In this document: piece after piece, positions 27,044 through 36,338 of the stretch
How positions within the stretch are numbered: position 1 is the first letter of the stretch
Layout of the letters: each line of letters opens with the position of its first letter
Source: Zunongwangia sp. ESRF-bin46
GTDB taxonomy: Bacteria > Bacteroidota > Bacteroidia > Flavobacteriales > Flavobacteriaceae
Assembly (NCBI GenBank): GCA_002631855.1
Contig: NTLF01000014.1
Location: 485,951 to 549,950 of the forward strand
Direction of reading: 5' to 3'
DNA: 64,000 bases
Notes under the pieces: model-generated
Told to the model about the DNA's origin: nothing
Seen by the model: the letters and a program-made list of their open reading frames with translations, nothing else
Database searches by the model: none
Made by a program: the position numbers and the translations under genes

Positions 27044-27624
27044 TAATTAGTTTCTTCTGCAATTAATAATTCTTCAATCACTTTCGGAAAATGCTCATAT
27101 TCTAGCTTATGTACTTTTTCAGCAACTGTTTCTGGGGTTTCATTTTCTGAAAGAGGTGTGTTTTCTTGAAATATAACCGCACCTTCATCATAATTTGCGT
27201 TCACATAATGAATTGTAATACCAGTTTCTGTCTCTTTATTTGCAATAACTGCTTCATGAACATAATTTCCATACATGCCTTTTCCGCCATATTTTGGAAG
27301 CAAAGCTGGATGGATGTTTATTACTTTGTTGGGGTATTCTTTCAGTATTATTTCAGGGAATTTCCATAGAAAACCTGCTAAAACAATAAGGTCTGGCTTG
27401 GTTTCTTGAAGTGTTTTTAAAATGCCCTTTTCCGAAAATAAATTTTCCTTATTAAAGTATAATGATTTGATATTGTGATTTTTAGCCTTTTCTAGCACCT
27501 TGGCACTTTTCTTGTTTGACAATACAAGAACAACTTCACCAATTTTAGATTGTTTAAAATATTTAATTATATTTTCGGTATTGGTACCGCTACCGGAAGC
27601 GAATATAACAATGCGTTTTTTCAT
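27043..27624 (-). CDS. purN: phosphoribosylglycinamide formyltransferase
   Basis: PurN transfers formyl from 10-formyltetrahydrofolate to GAR in purine synthesis. Motifs are IFASGSGTNTENI at the N-terminus, INIHPALLPKYGGKGMYG with the catalytic His (about residues 100-118), and the Asp in VNANYDEGAV. The ORF track starts at 27702, but the extra 26 residues are hydrophobic and not conserved-looking; the start at 27624 (MKKRIVIFASGS) begins exactly at the first strand, giving 193 aa, the usual family length. RNase H overlaps its stop. acpP is divergent. Confidence 0.95.
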   Translation of the reverse strand: MKKRIVIFASGSGTNTENIIKYFKQSKIGEVVLVLSNKKSAKVLEKAKNHNIKSLYFNKENLFSEKGILKTLQETKPDLIVLAGFLWKFPEIILKEYPNKVINIHPALLPKYGGKGMYGNYVHEAVIANKETETGITIHYVNANYDEGAVIFQENTPLSENETPETVAEKVHKLEYEHFPKVIEELLIAEETN

Positions 27625-27762
27625 CAAAATAACAATGAGGTTTTCAAGAAGTAATATAAAATAAATAACAAAAGTACGGTAATAGGGTTTTACTTCTCCC
27701 AAAAATGTTTAAATTGGTATTCACATTTTATGTTTAAAATGGTGTATTAAATTAAAAAATTT

Positions 27763-27770
27763 TATTTTTG
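27763..27770 (+). promoter_or_regulatory. -7 promoter box of the acpP operon
   Basis: TATTTTTG matches TAnnTTTG, 31 nt before the acpP start codon, in the divergent gap between purN and acpP. Confidence 0.55.
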
Positions 27771-27800
27771 CCACTTAATTAAATTTTAAAAACAAAGATT

Positions 27801-28034
27801 ATGTCAGACATTGCATCAAGAGTAAAAGCAATTATAGTAGACAAACTAGGAGTTGACGAAAACGAAGTTGTTAACGAAGCAAGCTTTACAAACGACTTAG
27901 GAGCTGATTCCTTGGATACAGTTGAACTTATTATGGAGTTCGAAAAAGAATTTGATATTCAAATTCCAGATGACCAAGCTGAAAACATTGCAACAGTAGG
28001 TCAAGCAGTTTCGTATATAGAAGAAGCTAAATAA
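27801..28034 (+). CDS. acpP: acyl carrier protein
   Basis: This 77-aa acidic four-helix protein carries growing fatty acyl chains on a phosphopantetheine arm. The attachment site is S37 in [10 protein letters not shown]. The family opening ([15 protein letters not shown]) and length are exact. It leads the operon acpP-fabF-rnc, a very common arrangement, with fabF 12 nt downstream. Confidence 0.98.
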   Translation: MSDIASRVKAIIVDKLGVDENEVVNEASFTNDLGADSLDTVELIMEFEKEFDIQIPDDQAENIATVGQAVSYIEEAK

Positions 28035-28046
28035 ATTTAGTCCTTT

Positions 28047-29300
28047 ATGGAACTTAAGCGAGTTGTAGTTACAGGTCTTGGAGCACTTACGCCCATTGGT
28101 AATACTATTCCTGAATATTGGGAAGGATTAATCAATGGTAAAAGCGGGTGTGCCCCTATTACGTATTTTGATGCTGAAAAGTTCAAAACAAAATTCGCTT
28201 GCGAGCTAAAAGATTTTAAACCAGAAGATTTTTTTGATAGGAAAGAAGCCAGAAAACTGGATCGCTTTGCCCAATATGCTTTAGTGTCTTCAGATGAAGC
28301 CATTAAAGATGCGGGAATAAACCTAGACGAAGTTGATAAATTTCGCGTAGGTGTTATTTGGGGCGCTGGTATTGGTGGTCTTGAAACCTTTCAAAATGAG
28401 GTAATAAATTTTGCAGAAGGGGATGGAACGCCACGTTTCAACCCCTTCTTTATCCCTAAAATGATAGCGGATATTGCCCCTGGTAATATTTCTATTAAAC
28501 ACGGCTTTATGGGGCCTAACTATACAACGGTCTCTGCCTGTGCTTCTTCTGCCAACGCGATGATTGATGCTTTAAACTACATTCGATTAGGTCATTGCGA
28601 CGTGATTGTTACTGGAGGTAGTGAAGCAGCAGTTACAAAAGCAGGTATGGGAGGATTTAATGCTATGCATGCACTTTCAACCCGAAACGACAGTCCTGAA
28701 ACGGCATCAAGACCATTTGATGCGACACGTGACGGATTTGTGTTAGGAGAAGGAGCTGGAGCATTAATTCTTGAAGAATACGAACACGCAAAAAAACGTG
28801 GTGCAAGAATCTATGCTGAGGTTGTCGGTGGCGGAATGTCCAGTGATGCCCATCATATGACAGCTCCACATCCAGATGGCATTGGTGTAGAACGTGTAAT
28901 GCTTAACTGTCTGCGTGATGCAGGGATGAGCCCTAATCAGGTTGATGCCATTAACACACACGGAACTTCAACGCCACTAGGTGATGTCGCCGAATTAAAA
29001 GCCATTACTAGTGTTTTTGGTGAACATGCTAAAGACATTAATATAAATTCCACCAAATCCATGACAGGGCATTTATTGGGTGCTGCTGGAGCGATTGAGG
29101 CAATTGCTTCAATATTAGCCATGGAAAATAGTGTAGTGCCACCTACTATTAACCATACTACGGTCGATGAAAATATAAATTCATCCCTTAACCTTACCCT
29201 CAATAAAGCTCAAGAGCGCGAAATTAAAGTAGCAATGAGCAATACCTTTGGGTTTGGAGGGCATAATGCCTGCGTACTTTTTAAAAAATTGGACGCATAA
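28047..29300 (+). CDS. fabF: beta-ketoacyl-ACP synthase II
   Basis: FabF condenses malonyl-ACP with acyl-ACP in fatty-acid elongation. The catalytic triad is Cys in TVSACASSANAM (near residue 164), His in NTHGTSTPLGD (near 304) and His in TGHLLGAAGAIEA (near 341). The 417-aa length is typical. VVVTGLGALTPIG at the N-terminus confirms the start. The gene lies directly downstream of acpP and 7 nt upstream of rnc, so all three are probably translated from one mRNA. Confidence 0.97.
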   Translation: MELKRVVVTGLGALTPIGNTIPEYWEGLINGKSGCAPITYFDAEKFKTKFACELKDFKPEDFFDRKEARKLDRFAQYALVSSDEAIKDAGINLDEVDKFRVGVIWGAGIGGLETFQNEVINFAEGDGTPRFNPFFIPKMIADIAPGNISIKHGFMGPNYTTVSACASSANAMIDALNYIRLGHCDVIVTGGSEAAVTKAGMGGFNAMHALSTRNDSPETASRPFDATRDGFVLGEGAGALILEEYEHAKKRGARIYAEVVGGGMSSDAHHMTAPHPDGIGVERVMLNCLRDAGMSPNQVDAINTHGTSTPLGDVAELKAITSVFGEHAKDININSTKSMTGHLLGAAGAIEAIASILAMENSVVPPTINHTTVDENINSSLNLTLNKAQEREIKVAMSNTFGFGGHNACVLFKKLDA

Positions 29301-29307
29301 ACACTAG

Positions 29308-30051
29308 ATGACATCTATAAAGCACATATTTAATTCCCGCACTACAAATGACGGGGATTTTTTTTATGCCATGAAAAAAATCCTAGGCTTTAAACCCAAG
29401 GATATCTCTATATACAATGAAGCCTTTACCCATAGGTCTTTACACGAAAAAAATAATAAAGGGCAACCTCAAAATTATGAACGCTTAGAGTTTTTGGGGG
29501 ATGCCATGTTGGGCTCGGTAATAGCAGCCCATCTTTTTAATCAAGTGCCTTCAGGTGATGAAGGCTACCTTACCAAAATGCGTTCAAAAGTAGTGAGCCG
29601 CGAACATTTAAATGAGCTAGGAAGAGATTTAAACCTTATTAAATTTTTAAAATCTTCTGTTACAACAGATCAATTTGGAGGAAATATTCACGGAAACATT
29701 TTCGAAGCATTGGTTGGTGCCATTTATTTGGACCGTGGGTATAAATACTGCGAAAAATTCATTTATAAACGAGTTATTAAACCATATGTAGATATTGAAC
29801 GATTGGAAGGTAAAATAATAAGTTACAAAAGCCTTTTTATTGAATGGTGCCAAAAAAGTAAAAAGCATTTTAAGTTTCACGTATATGAAGATACTGGCAT
29901 GGATGAATTAAAACACTTTGCTGTAAAACTTCAATTAGAGAATGAAACAATAGCCAAGGCACGTGCTACTTCAAAAAAGAAAGCTGAAGAAAGGGCAGCA
30001 AAAAGAGCTTACTATAAGTTTCAGTCAAAAATTGACAAAGAATTAAACTAA
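29308..30051 (+). CDS. rnc: ribonuclease III
   Basis: RNase III cleaves double-stranded RNA in rRNA maturation and regulation. The catalytic signature ERLEFLGDAMLGS is near residues 57-69 and the second acidic site is GNIFEALVGAIYLDRGY (about 127-143). The double-stranded RNA-binding domain occupies the last 70 residues (SYKSLFIEW... RATSKKKAEERAAKRAY). The 247-aa length is normal. It follows fabF by 7 nt in the fatty-acid operon. Confidence 0.97.
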   Translation: MTSIKHIFNSRTTNDGDFFYAMKKILGFKPKDISIYNEAFTHRSLHEKNNKGQPQNYERLEFLGDAMLGSVIAAHLFNQVPSGDEGYLTKMRSKVVSREHLNELGRDLNLIKFLKSSVTTDQFGGNIHGNIFEALVGAIYLDRGYKYCEKFIYKRVIKPYVDIERLEGKIISYKSLFIEWCQKSKKHFKFHVYEDTGMDELKHFAVKLQLENETIAKARATSKKKAEERAAKRAYYKFQSKIDKELN

Positions 30052-30101
30052 GCCCTTCGGTAGTTACCTAAAGTATCCTTATTTTTATACTAAAATCCGT
30101 T

Positions 30102-30593
30102 ATGGGTAAACACCGATTAGTGCTTGAAGACGATTTTAAAGAAGATTTTCAAATACTGGCCATTCACTGTGGAGTAGAACCTTATAAAATGGCGTTCTAT
30201 CTAAACAAACACTTACAGTTACGATTAAAACGGAGAAGGACCGATCTTGAATTTTCCAAAGATGGGTTGGAAGTACAGTTTCCAATGTTTGAATTTAAGG
30301 ATACTATAAACTACACAGTCTATGACCTTGTTTCGAATGCCTGTAAATCTGCCACAGCAAATACAACAGCAAGCGGGGGATTGTTTGGATCAAATGCTTC
30401 AGAAGAATATATAATTACCTATTTAATTCCTGAATATAAAAAAGTAGACTACTTTTTAAAAATCACTTCAGAAGATGAACAAGTTTCAACAGCAAACCTA
30501 CTTTCCGAAGTAAATAAAATGAAGCCCATTATATCTTCATATTTTATTGATAACGAGCATATAAAATCTAAAAATAATCTAATTTTCAATTAA
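30102..30593 (+). CDS. IPExxxVDY family protein
   Basis: The 163-aa protein contains IPEYKKVDYFLK near residues 109-120, the defining motif of the Bacteroidota IPExxxVDY family, whose function is unknown. It has no signal peptide or membrane helix and is mixed alpha/beta in appearance. It lies between rnc and pyk, a position I recall as usual for the family in flavobacteria. Its stop overlaps the pyk start (TAATG), indicating translational coupling with pyruvate kinase. Confidence 0.9.
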   Translation: MGKHRLVLEDDFKEDFQILAIHCGVEPYKMAFYLNKHLQLRLKRRRTDLEFSKDGLEVQFPMFEFKDTINYTVYDLVSNACKSATANTTASGGLFGSNASEEYIITYLIPEYKKVDYFLKITSEDEQVSTANLLSEVNKMKPIISSYFIDNEHIKSKNNLIFN

Positions 30594-32023
30594 TGCTGAA
30601 ACAAAAACGAACAAAAATAGTTGCCACCTTAGGCCCATCGACCACCAAAAAAGAAATCATAAAAAAGATGATTTTAGAAGGGGTGGATGTGTTTCGCATC
30701 AACTTTTCACACGCTAAATACGAAGATGTAAAAAAGCGTATCGCAACGATAAGACAGTTAGGGGAGCAATTGGGGATTACCCCGGCAATCCTGGCCGATC
30801 TGCAAGGGCCAAAACTACGCGTGGGTATAATGAAAGAAGAAGTGGTCTTAAAACCTGGAGATGAGCTTTATTTCTGTACTGGAAAAGAATTTGAAGGCAC
30901 CAGAAAAAAGGTGTACATGAATTATGACAGTTTTCCCAAGGATGTAAAAGCAGGCGAACGGATTTTATTAGACGATGGAAAATTGATTTTTGAAGTGCTT
31001 GAAACCAATGGCAAAGATGAAGTGAAAGCAAAAGTAATTCAAGGTGGTCCGTTACGGTCTCGAAAAGGGGTAAATTTGCCGAGTACTAATATTTCCCTAC
31101 CAGCTTTAACTCCTAAAGATAAAAAGGACGCCATTTTTGCCGTTCAACAAGAAGTGGATTGGATTGCGCTATCGTTTGTACGTCATGCAGATGATTTAAA
31201 AGAATTACAAGCCATTATTGAAGCACATTGCGAATATAAAATTCCCATTATTGCTAAAATAGAAAAGCCTGAGGCTGTACAAAACATCGATAAAATTGTA
31301 GCGTACTGTGACGGTTTAATGGTTGCGAGAGGCGACCTGGGAGTAGAAGTTCCTGCTGAAGAAGTACCACTTATTCAAAAAGAGTTGGTATTAACTGCAA
31401 AAAGAGCTCGGATTCCAGTGATTATCGCCACGCAAATGATGGAAACCATGATAACATCATTAACACCCACTCGTGCCGAAGTGAATGACGTAGCGAATTC
31501 TGTAATGGACGGTGCCGATGCGGTTATGCTAAGTGGTGAAACGTCGGTAGGTAAATACCCAGTAGAGGTAATCCAAACCATGGCTAATATTTGTAGAAGT
31601 GTGGAAAATTCAAATTTAATAGCCGTGCCCCATGAACCACCAAAAATTAGAACCAACCGGTATATTACCAAATCGGTATGTTATCATGCAGCAACCATGG
31701 CCAATGAAATTGATGCCACAGCAATATGTACGTTGACCAACAGTGGTTATACTGCTTTCCAAATTTCAGCCTGGCGGCCCGATGCAAACATTTTAGCGTT
31801 TACTTCAAACAAACGTATTTTGTCACGATTAAATTTATTGTGGGGCGTAAAAGCCTTTTACTACGACAAATTTGTAAGCACAGACGAAACAGTAGATGAT
31901 GTAAATAAAATTGCCCAAGATCACGGCTATGTAGCTAAAGGTGATTATTTAATCAACCTTGCCGCTATGCCCATTGCGGATAAGGGTATGGTGAACACAC
32001 TTCGGGTTTCGTTGGTAAAATAA
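30593..32023 (+). CDS. pyk: pyruvate kinase
   Basis: Pyk converts phosphoenolpyruvate and ADP to pyruvate and ATP. Family motifs are KIVATLGPST (residues 8-17), the nucleotide/PEP-site IAKIEKPEA (about 220-228), the metal site ARGDLGVEVP, and ATQMMETM...PTRAEVNDVANSVMDGADAVML (about 280-310). The 476-aa length fits a bacterial enzyme without the extra C-terminal PEP-utiliser domain. The gene is translationally coupled to the preceding IPExxxVDY gene and ends at a strong bidirectional terminator. Confidence 0.97.
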   Translation: MLKQKRTKIVATLGPSTTKKEIIKKMILEGVDVFRINFSHAKYEDVKKRIATIRQLGEQLGITPAILADLQGPKLRVGIMKEEVVLKPGDELYFCTGKEFEGTRKKVYMNYDSFPKDVKAGERILLDDGKLIFEVLETNGKDEVKAKVIQGGPLRSRKGVNLPSTNISLPALTPKDKKDAIFAVQQEVDWIALSFVRHADDLKELQAIIEAHCEYKIPIIAKIEKPEAVQNIDKIVAYCDGLMVARGDLGVEVPAEEVPLIQKELVLTAKRARIPVIIATQMMETMITSLTPTRAEVNDVANSVMDGADAVMLSGETSVGKYPVEVIQTMANICRSVENSNLIAVPHEPPKIRTNRYITKSVCYHAATMANEIDATAICTLTNSGYTAFQISAWRPDANILAFTSNKRILSRLNLLWGVKAFYYDKFVSTDETVDDVNKIAQDHGYVAKGDYLINLAAMPIADKGMVNTLRVSLVK

Positions 32024-32055
32024 AAAAAAGCCGAGTTTTAAAACTCGGCTTTTTA
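32024..32055. terminator. bidirectional terminator between pyk and the SH3 lipoprotein
   Basis: A perfect long hairpin, GCCGAGTTTT/AAAACTCGGC, flanked by A and T runs on both sides serves the converging pyk and SH3-lipoprotein genes. Confidence 0.92.
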
Positions 32056-32069
32056 ATTTCTAGAAAACT

Positions 32070-32849
32070 TTAGTCTATGACCTCAGTGCGTTCTAATTTC
32101 ATTTTATTTCCATCTTTTGTAATGGTCACTCCATAGCCAAACCCTTCGGTACTGTATGCGTAGTTTATTTTTTCTAAGGAGTTATCTTTTCTATTTACGG
32201 TTAGCTGGCTTGTCCAAGTGCCGCTTTTTGGGTCTTTTTCTTTAATGGTTTCTTCGTTGCTTCCTTTCGGGTTGGGAAAGGCAAAACTCTTTGGGATATC
32301 AAACAATTGTGCCGCAATATAAAAAGCTTCATGCCAATTTTTAGTAGGCAACAATAAGGTTTGTGTGTTTGAAGGGTTACTAGCTGTTCCACCGGTAGTT
32401 TCGGTAAAAGAAACTTCAGGAAATTGACCTTTTAAATCTTCAGCATAGATTTTAGCTTTTATATCTTCTTCCGGAGGGAAAAACTTGGAGAGATAGCCAT
32501 TAAAGGCATACCCTGTTTTCTGGTTATATTCTATTTGGTGCATGCCGCCTTTAATTCCGCCAATATTCATGGTTTCTTCATCTTCAGAAGCAATGACTTT
32601 AACTTTGGTCCCGTAGGGCATTACGCCTAACTTTTCACTGTTCAGGTTGTTGTGTTCGCGAAGGGTAAGGCCGCTTGAAGCGGTTACGTAGAGAAAATCT
32701 GGTGTGGTTTCGGTTTCTTTTTCAGCTAAGGCAAGTTCGTTTGTTTCTTCTGAAATTTCTGAAGGTTCATTTGATTTTGTTTCGTTTTTACAAGATAATA
32801 CCGTGATGGTTACGGCTAAAACGAATAGAGAATAAGCTACTTTTTTCAT
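32070..32849 (-). CDS. SH3-domain lipoprotein
   Basis: The signal peptide ends in VLSC with the lipid-anchored Cys at residue 20. After a Glu-rich linker (about residues 25-48), residues 50-115 form a bacterial SH3-like domain (LTLREHNNLNSEKLGVMPYGTKVKVI), which in other proteins binds cell-wall peptides. The remaining 140 residues match nothing I know. I infer a periplasmic or outer-membrane protein that binds peptidoglycan. It has its own terminator and dinB lies just upstream on the same strand. Confidence 0.85.
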   Translation of the reverse strand: MKKVAYSLFVLAVTITVLSCKNETKSNEPSEISEETNELALAEKETETTPDFLYVTASSGLTLREHNNLNSEKLGVMPYGTKVKVIASEDEETMNIGGIKGGMHQIEYNQKTGYAFNGYLSKFFPPEEDIKAKIYAEDLKGQFPEVSFTETTGGTASNPSNTQTLLLPTKNWHEAFYIAAQLFDIPKSFAFPNPKGSNEETIKEKDPKSGTWTSQLTVNRKDNSLEKINYAYSTEGFGYGVTITKDGNKMKLERTEVID

Positions 32850-32902
32850 AATAGATGGGTTTTGAAATTACTAATTAGATTCAAGTAGTCTTATTGCATA
32901 TT

Positions 32903-34006
32903 TTAAAAATCAAATTTTAGTTGAACGTCTATACTTTCCTCAGGTTCGGGCTGTTGCTCTTTTTTTTCGTTGTTGAGGTTCGATAAAGAAATCCCCAATA
33001 ATCGCACCGAATTTTTCATTTTCTCTTGAAATAACAAATCTTTAACAGCCTCTATCATCAGCGACTTGCTCGAAATATAAAACGGCAACGTCTTGCTTCT
33101 AGTTTGTAACGTAAAATCGCTGTACTTAATTTTAAGCGTAATGGTTTTTCCCGCCACATTGCTTTTAGTGAGGCGTCGCTCTACTTCCTCGGCAATGGTT
33201 TCAAGGCGTTCTAGCATATACACTTCCGAAGAAATATTTTCTGAAAACGTCCGCTCGGCAGCCAGTGATTTTCGGGTTCTAGTAGGTTTTACGGCGCTGT
33301 TATGAATTCCCCGAACCACGTGGTAATAATACGAACCACTTTTCCCGAAGTGTTCGGTTAAATATTCAACCGATTTAGATTTTAAATCTTCCCCGGTATA
33401 AATTCCGTGTCGGTACATTTTTTCCTTGGTCACTTTCCCAACACCGTAAAACTTTTTAATATCAAGTTTTTCTAAAAAGTCAAGTACTTCTTCTGGCGGG
33501 ACGGTTTTTTGTCCGTTAGGCTTGTTAATGTCACTCGCAACCTTAGCAATAAACTTATTAATAGAAATCCCTGCGGAAGCATTCAACCCGGTCTTATCTT
33601 TAATTTTTTTCCTGATTTCCTTAGCAATTAACGTAGCACTAGGATTCCCTTTTTTATTTTCTGAAACATCTAAATAGGCTTCGTCTAACGATAAAGGCTC
33701 GACTAGATCTGTATATTCATGAAAGATTTTTCGGATTTGCTGCGAAACTTCCCGATACCGATCAAAATTACTTTTTACAAAAATTAAATGGGGGCAAAGT
33801 CGTTTTGCCGTTACACTGCTCATAGCCGACCGCACCCCAAATTTTCGGGCTTCATAGCTTGCAGCACTTACTACACCACGCTTGCTGCTTCCGCCAACGA
33901 CAATGGCTTTTCCTCGTAATTCGGGATTGTCCAACTGTTCTACTGAAGCATAAAACGCATCCATATCTACGTGGATAATTTTACGGATAGGTAGCGGTTC
34001 GTTCAT
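32903..34006 (-). CDS. dinB: DNA polymerase IV
   Basis: DinB is a Y-family polymerase for translesion synthesis. Catalytic acidic motifs are HVDMDAFYASVEQ (about residues 13-25) and SLDEAYLDVS (about 103-112). YEARKFGVRSAM is the fingers motif, followed by the HhH motif (FYGVGKVTKEKM) and the little-finger domain. The C-terminus ends QLKFDF, a good match to the beta-clamp-binding peptide. The 367-aa length is typical. It is followed downstream by the SH3 lipoprotein. Confidence 0.96.
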   Translation of the reverse strand: MNEPLPIRKIIHVDMDAFYASVEQLDNPELRGKAIVVGGSSKRGVVSAASYEARKFGVRSAMSSVTAKRLCPHLIFVKSNFDRYREVSQQIRKIFHEYTDLVEPLSLDEAYLDVSENKKGNPSATLIAKEIRKKIKDKTGLNASAGISINKFIAKVASDINKPNGQKTVPPEEVLDFLEKLDIKKFYGVGKVTKEKMYRHGIYTGEDLKSKSVEYLTEHFGKSGSYYYHVVRGIHNSAVKPTRTRKSLAAERTFSENISSEVYMLERLETIAEEVERRLTKSNVAGKTITLKIKYSDFTLQTRSKTLPFYISSKSLMIEAVKDLLFQEKMKNSVRLLGISLSNLNNEKKEQQPEPEESIDVQLKFDF

Positions 34007-34048
34007 TTTATAAAATTATAATATCTTAGTAGTAAAGTACACAAGAAA

Positions 34049-34699
34049 ATGACCAAAACAGCAATTATTTTAGGGGCAACCGGTTTAACGGGTAGTATAT
34101 TGCTTCAACGTTTACTTGATGACGATTCAATTTCAACTATAAAATTGTTTTCACGTAGTTCAAGTAACGTAAAAAACCCAAAAGTAGAAGAACATCTAGT
34201 CGATATGTTTGAGTTAGAAAGCCAAACAGAACACTTTACAGGCGATCTTGTTTTTTGTTGCATTGGAACGACAAAATCGAAAACACCTGATAAAGAAACG
34301 TATAAAAAGATAGATTATGGTATTCCCATCACAGCAGCGAAATTGGCTAAACAGAATTCAATTCCTAAGTTTATTGTAATTTCAGCCTTAGGGTCAAACC
34401 CAGAAAGTAGTGTGTTTTATAACAAGGTGAAAGGTGAAATGGAACGCGATGTTTTGCAGCAGAATATTTCAGAAACTTATATCTTGCAGCCTTCATTAAT
34501 TGGTGGTGACCGAAGTGAAAACAGAACTGGAGAGTCTATTGCGCAGTTTTTTGCGAAGGTATTTGGGTTTTTAATTCCGAAGAAATATAAAATGATTGAA
34601 CCGGAAACCATCGCAAAAGCAATGGAAAACCTAATGAATAAAACCTATTCTGAACAACGAATCACTTCAGAAAAAATTAAAGAAATAGCAGCAATATGA
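34049..34699 (+). CDS. NAD(P)-binding Rossmann protein
   Basis: The 216-aa protein opens with AIILGATGLTGSILLQRLL, a Rossmann GxxGxxG loop, and contains FIVISALGSNPESSVFYNKVKGEME, in which YNKVK resembles the catalytic YxxxK of extended/atypical SDRs. It resembles the small NAD(P)-binding family that includes human HTATIP2-like proteins. The substrate is unknown. It leads a three-gene plus-strand operon, with CYTH overlapping its stop by 4 nt. Confidence 0.88.
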   Translation: MTKTAIILGATGLTGSILLQRLLDDDSISTIKLFSRSSSNVKNPKVEEHLVDMFELESQTEHFTGDLVFCCIGTTKSKTPDKETYKKIDYGIPITAAKLAKQNSIPKFIVISALGSNPESSVFYNKVKGEMERDVLQQNISETYILQPSLIGGDRSENRTGESIAQFFAKVFGFLIPKKYKMIEPETIAKAMENLMNKTYSEQRITSEKIKEIAAI

Positions 34700-35175
34700 C
34701 TGAAATAGAACGAAAATTTTTAGTGACATCCAAAGACTTTAAAGAACTTGCGTTTAAAACTACTAGAATAGTACAAGGGTTTTTAAGCACACATCCTGAA
34801 CGAACAGTACGTGTGAGAATAAAAGGCACCGAAGGCTTTATTACGGTAAAAGGTATAGGAAATGAAACCGGAACCAGCCGTTTTGAATGGGAAAAACAAA
34901 TTACTGTCGAGGAAGCTGAAGCGTTGCTGGAAATTTGCGAACCGGGAAGTATTGATAAAGTAAGGCACGAAGTAAAAAGCGGAAAGCATATTTTTGAAGT
35001 GGACGAATTTTTTGGTGATAATGAAGGTTTAATAGTTGCTGAAGTAGAGCTCTCAGAAGAAAAAGAAACGGTTACTATTCCCAATTGGATAGGAAAAGAA
35101 GTGACTGGAGAAACCAAGTATTACAATTCGCAATTAAGCAAGAACCCTTTTAAAAACTGGAATAATGAAAATTAA
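34696..35175 (+). CDS. CYTH-domain protein
   Basis: The 159-aa protein opens with MTEIERKFLV, the ExExK signature of CYTH (CyaB-thiamine triphosphatase) enzymes, and continues with RVRIKGTEGFITVKG and FEVDEFFGDNEGLIVAEVEL, the acidic metal-binding strands of the tunnel fold. Such proteins hydrolyse or bind triphosphates; whether this one acts on tripolyphosphate, thiamine triphosphate or another substrate is unknown. It overlaps the genes on both sides (4 and 11 nt), which points to translational coupling. Confidence 0.93.
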   Translation: MTEIERKFLVTSKDFKELAFKTTRIVQGFLSTHPERTVRVRIKGTEGFITVKGIGNETGTSRFEWEKQITVEEAEALLEICEPGSIDKVRHEVKSGKHIFEVDEFFGDNEGLIVAEVELSEEKETVTIPNWIGKEVTGETKYYNSQLSKNPFKNWNNEN

Positions 35176-35677
35176 AATTACACTAGTAACAATAGTATTA
35201 GCTTTTTGTAGCTGCGACAACCCAAAGGAAAAAGTAGAAGAAAATACTTTTGTAGAGAAGGAAGAACAAACACTAGAAGTTGAAAAGGAATCAGTTGCAG
35301 AACTCAAAGAAAAATTGACAAACGATGGTTACCAGATATTTGATTATGTAGATGAAAAAACCGGCGATACTGTACTAATGCAACAATATTTCATAGCCTT
35401 TTTAAAACGAGGTGCCAATAGATCGCAAAATAAAAAGGAAGCCGATAGTCTTCAAAAATTGCATTTAGCGCACTTAGGGAGTATGTACGAAAAAGGTTTT
35501 GCAGATATTTCGGGACCTTTTGGTGATGATGGCGATATTCGCGGTATTACTATTTATAATGTGCCAACTCAAAAAATGGCAGATAGTTTGGCTAATATGG
35601 ATCCTATGGTGAAAGCAGGTCGTTTAGCCATTGAAATTCATCCGTGGTGGGCAGCAAAAGGGTTTTCGTTACGGTAA
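35165..35677 (+). CDS. YciI-like lipoprotein
   Basis: The N-terminus (MKIKITLVTIVLAFCSCDN) is a lipoprotein signal with the lipidated Cys at 17 (or 15). A Glu-rich spacer (about residues 20-50) leads to a YCII-type domain: QYFIAFLKRGANR, KLHLAHLGSMYEKGFADISGPFGDDGDIRGI and the closing PMVKAGRLAIEIHPWWAA. YciI domains are ferredoxin-like folds, usually cytoplasmic; finding one on a lipoprotein is less common but I recall it in Bacteroidota. It overlaps the CYTH gene by 11 nt. Confidence 0.85.
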   Translation: MKIKITLVTIVLAFCSCDNPKEKVEENTFVEKEEQTLEVEKESVAELKEKLTNDGYQIFDYVDEKTGDTVLMQQYFIAFLKRGANRSQNKKEADSLQKLHLAHLGSMYEKGFADISGPFGDDGDIRGITIYNVPTQKMADSLANMDPMVKAGRLAIEIHPWWAAKGFSLR

Positions 35678-36259
35678 GTAAGAGATTAACGAAGGATCGA
35701 CGACAATTCCTCTTAAATTATAAATGACCAAATGGTTTAGCATTTGCTGAGTTGAATATTGAGTGTTGAAGTCTGGATCGGCTAAAATTTCATCAATTTT
35801 ATAGAGATGAATTTCACAAAAAAGATTCAGGTTTACATCTTGCCTGATTTCGTTCAGCTCTTGTGCTTCTTTTAATAAGCCTAAAATTGTTTTAAAAATA
35901 ATATCATTTTTATGGCCTTCATAGTGTTTATGAGCCGAAATATGATACTTTTTTAATTCGAAGTAAAAAGCAGGATCATACGAGATCATTTGATTGATTC
36001 CGTAGCGATAAATAAGGATAATTTTTTGAAGAGGCGATAGATCTTTTTCGAGTATACGATCTATTTTTTTGAAATGTTCCGTAAAAATATAAAAGATAGT
36101 CTTTTCAATAAGCAGGTCTTTGCTGTCAAAATGTGTGTACAGCGTTTTCTTAGATACGGCTAATGCTGAAGCAATATCATCCATAGACACACTTTTAACA
36201 CCATACTTTTTAAAAAGATCTAGTGTTTTAACTATTATTTTTTCATCGTCATTTTGCAT
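35669..36259 (-). CDS. TetR/AcrR-family transcriptional regulator
   Basis: The first 50 residues form a TetR helix-turn-helix (KKYGVKSVSMDDIASALAVSKKTLYTHFDSKDLL). The remaining 140 residues are a helical ligand-binding domain with no recognisable ligand signature. The length (196 aa) is normal. It lies 79 nt downstream of the RND outer-membrane factor on the same strand, so it probably controls or senses substrates of that efflux system. Its 3' end overlaps the converging YciI-lipoprotein gene by 9 nt. Confidence 0.93.
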   Translation of the reverse strand: MQNDDEKIIVKTLDLFKKYGVKSVSMDDIASALAVSKKTLYTHFDSKDLLIEKTIFYIFTEHFKKIDRILEKDLSPLQKIILIYRYGINQMISYDPAFYFELKKYHISAHKHYEGHKNDIIFKTILGLLKEAQELNEIRQDVNLNLFCEIHLYKIDEILADPDFNTQYSTQQMLNHLVIYNLRGIVVDPSLISYLP

Positions 36260-36338
36260 ACTTTCTTATAAAAAAAATTCCCGCCCTGCATTGCTACAGA
36301 GCAGGAATCAACAATCAACCAATCATGAAAACTATGAT

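Noticed and set aside
27625-27702. N-terminal extension of PurN
   Set aside because: The 26 hydrophobic residues before MKKRIVIF do not fit the fold, and the shorter start gives the usual family length.
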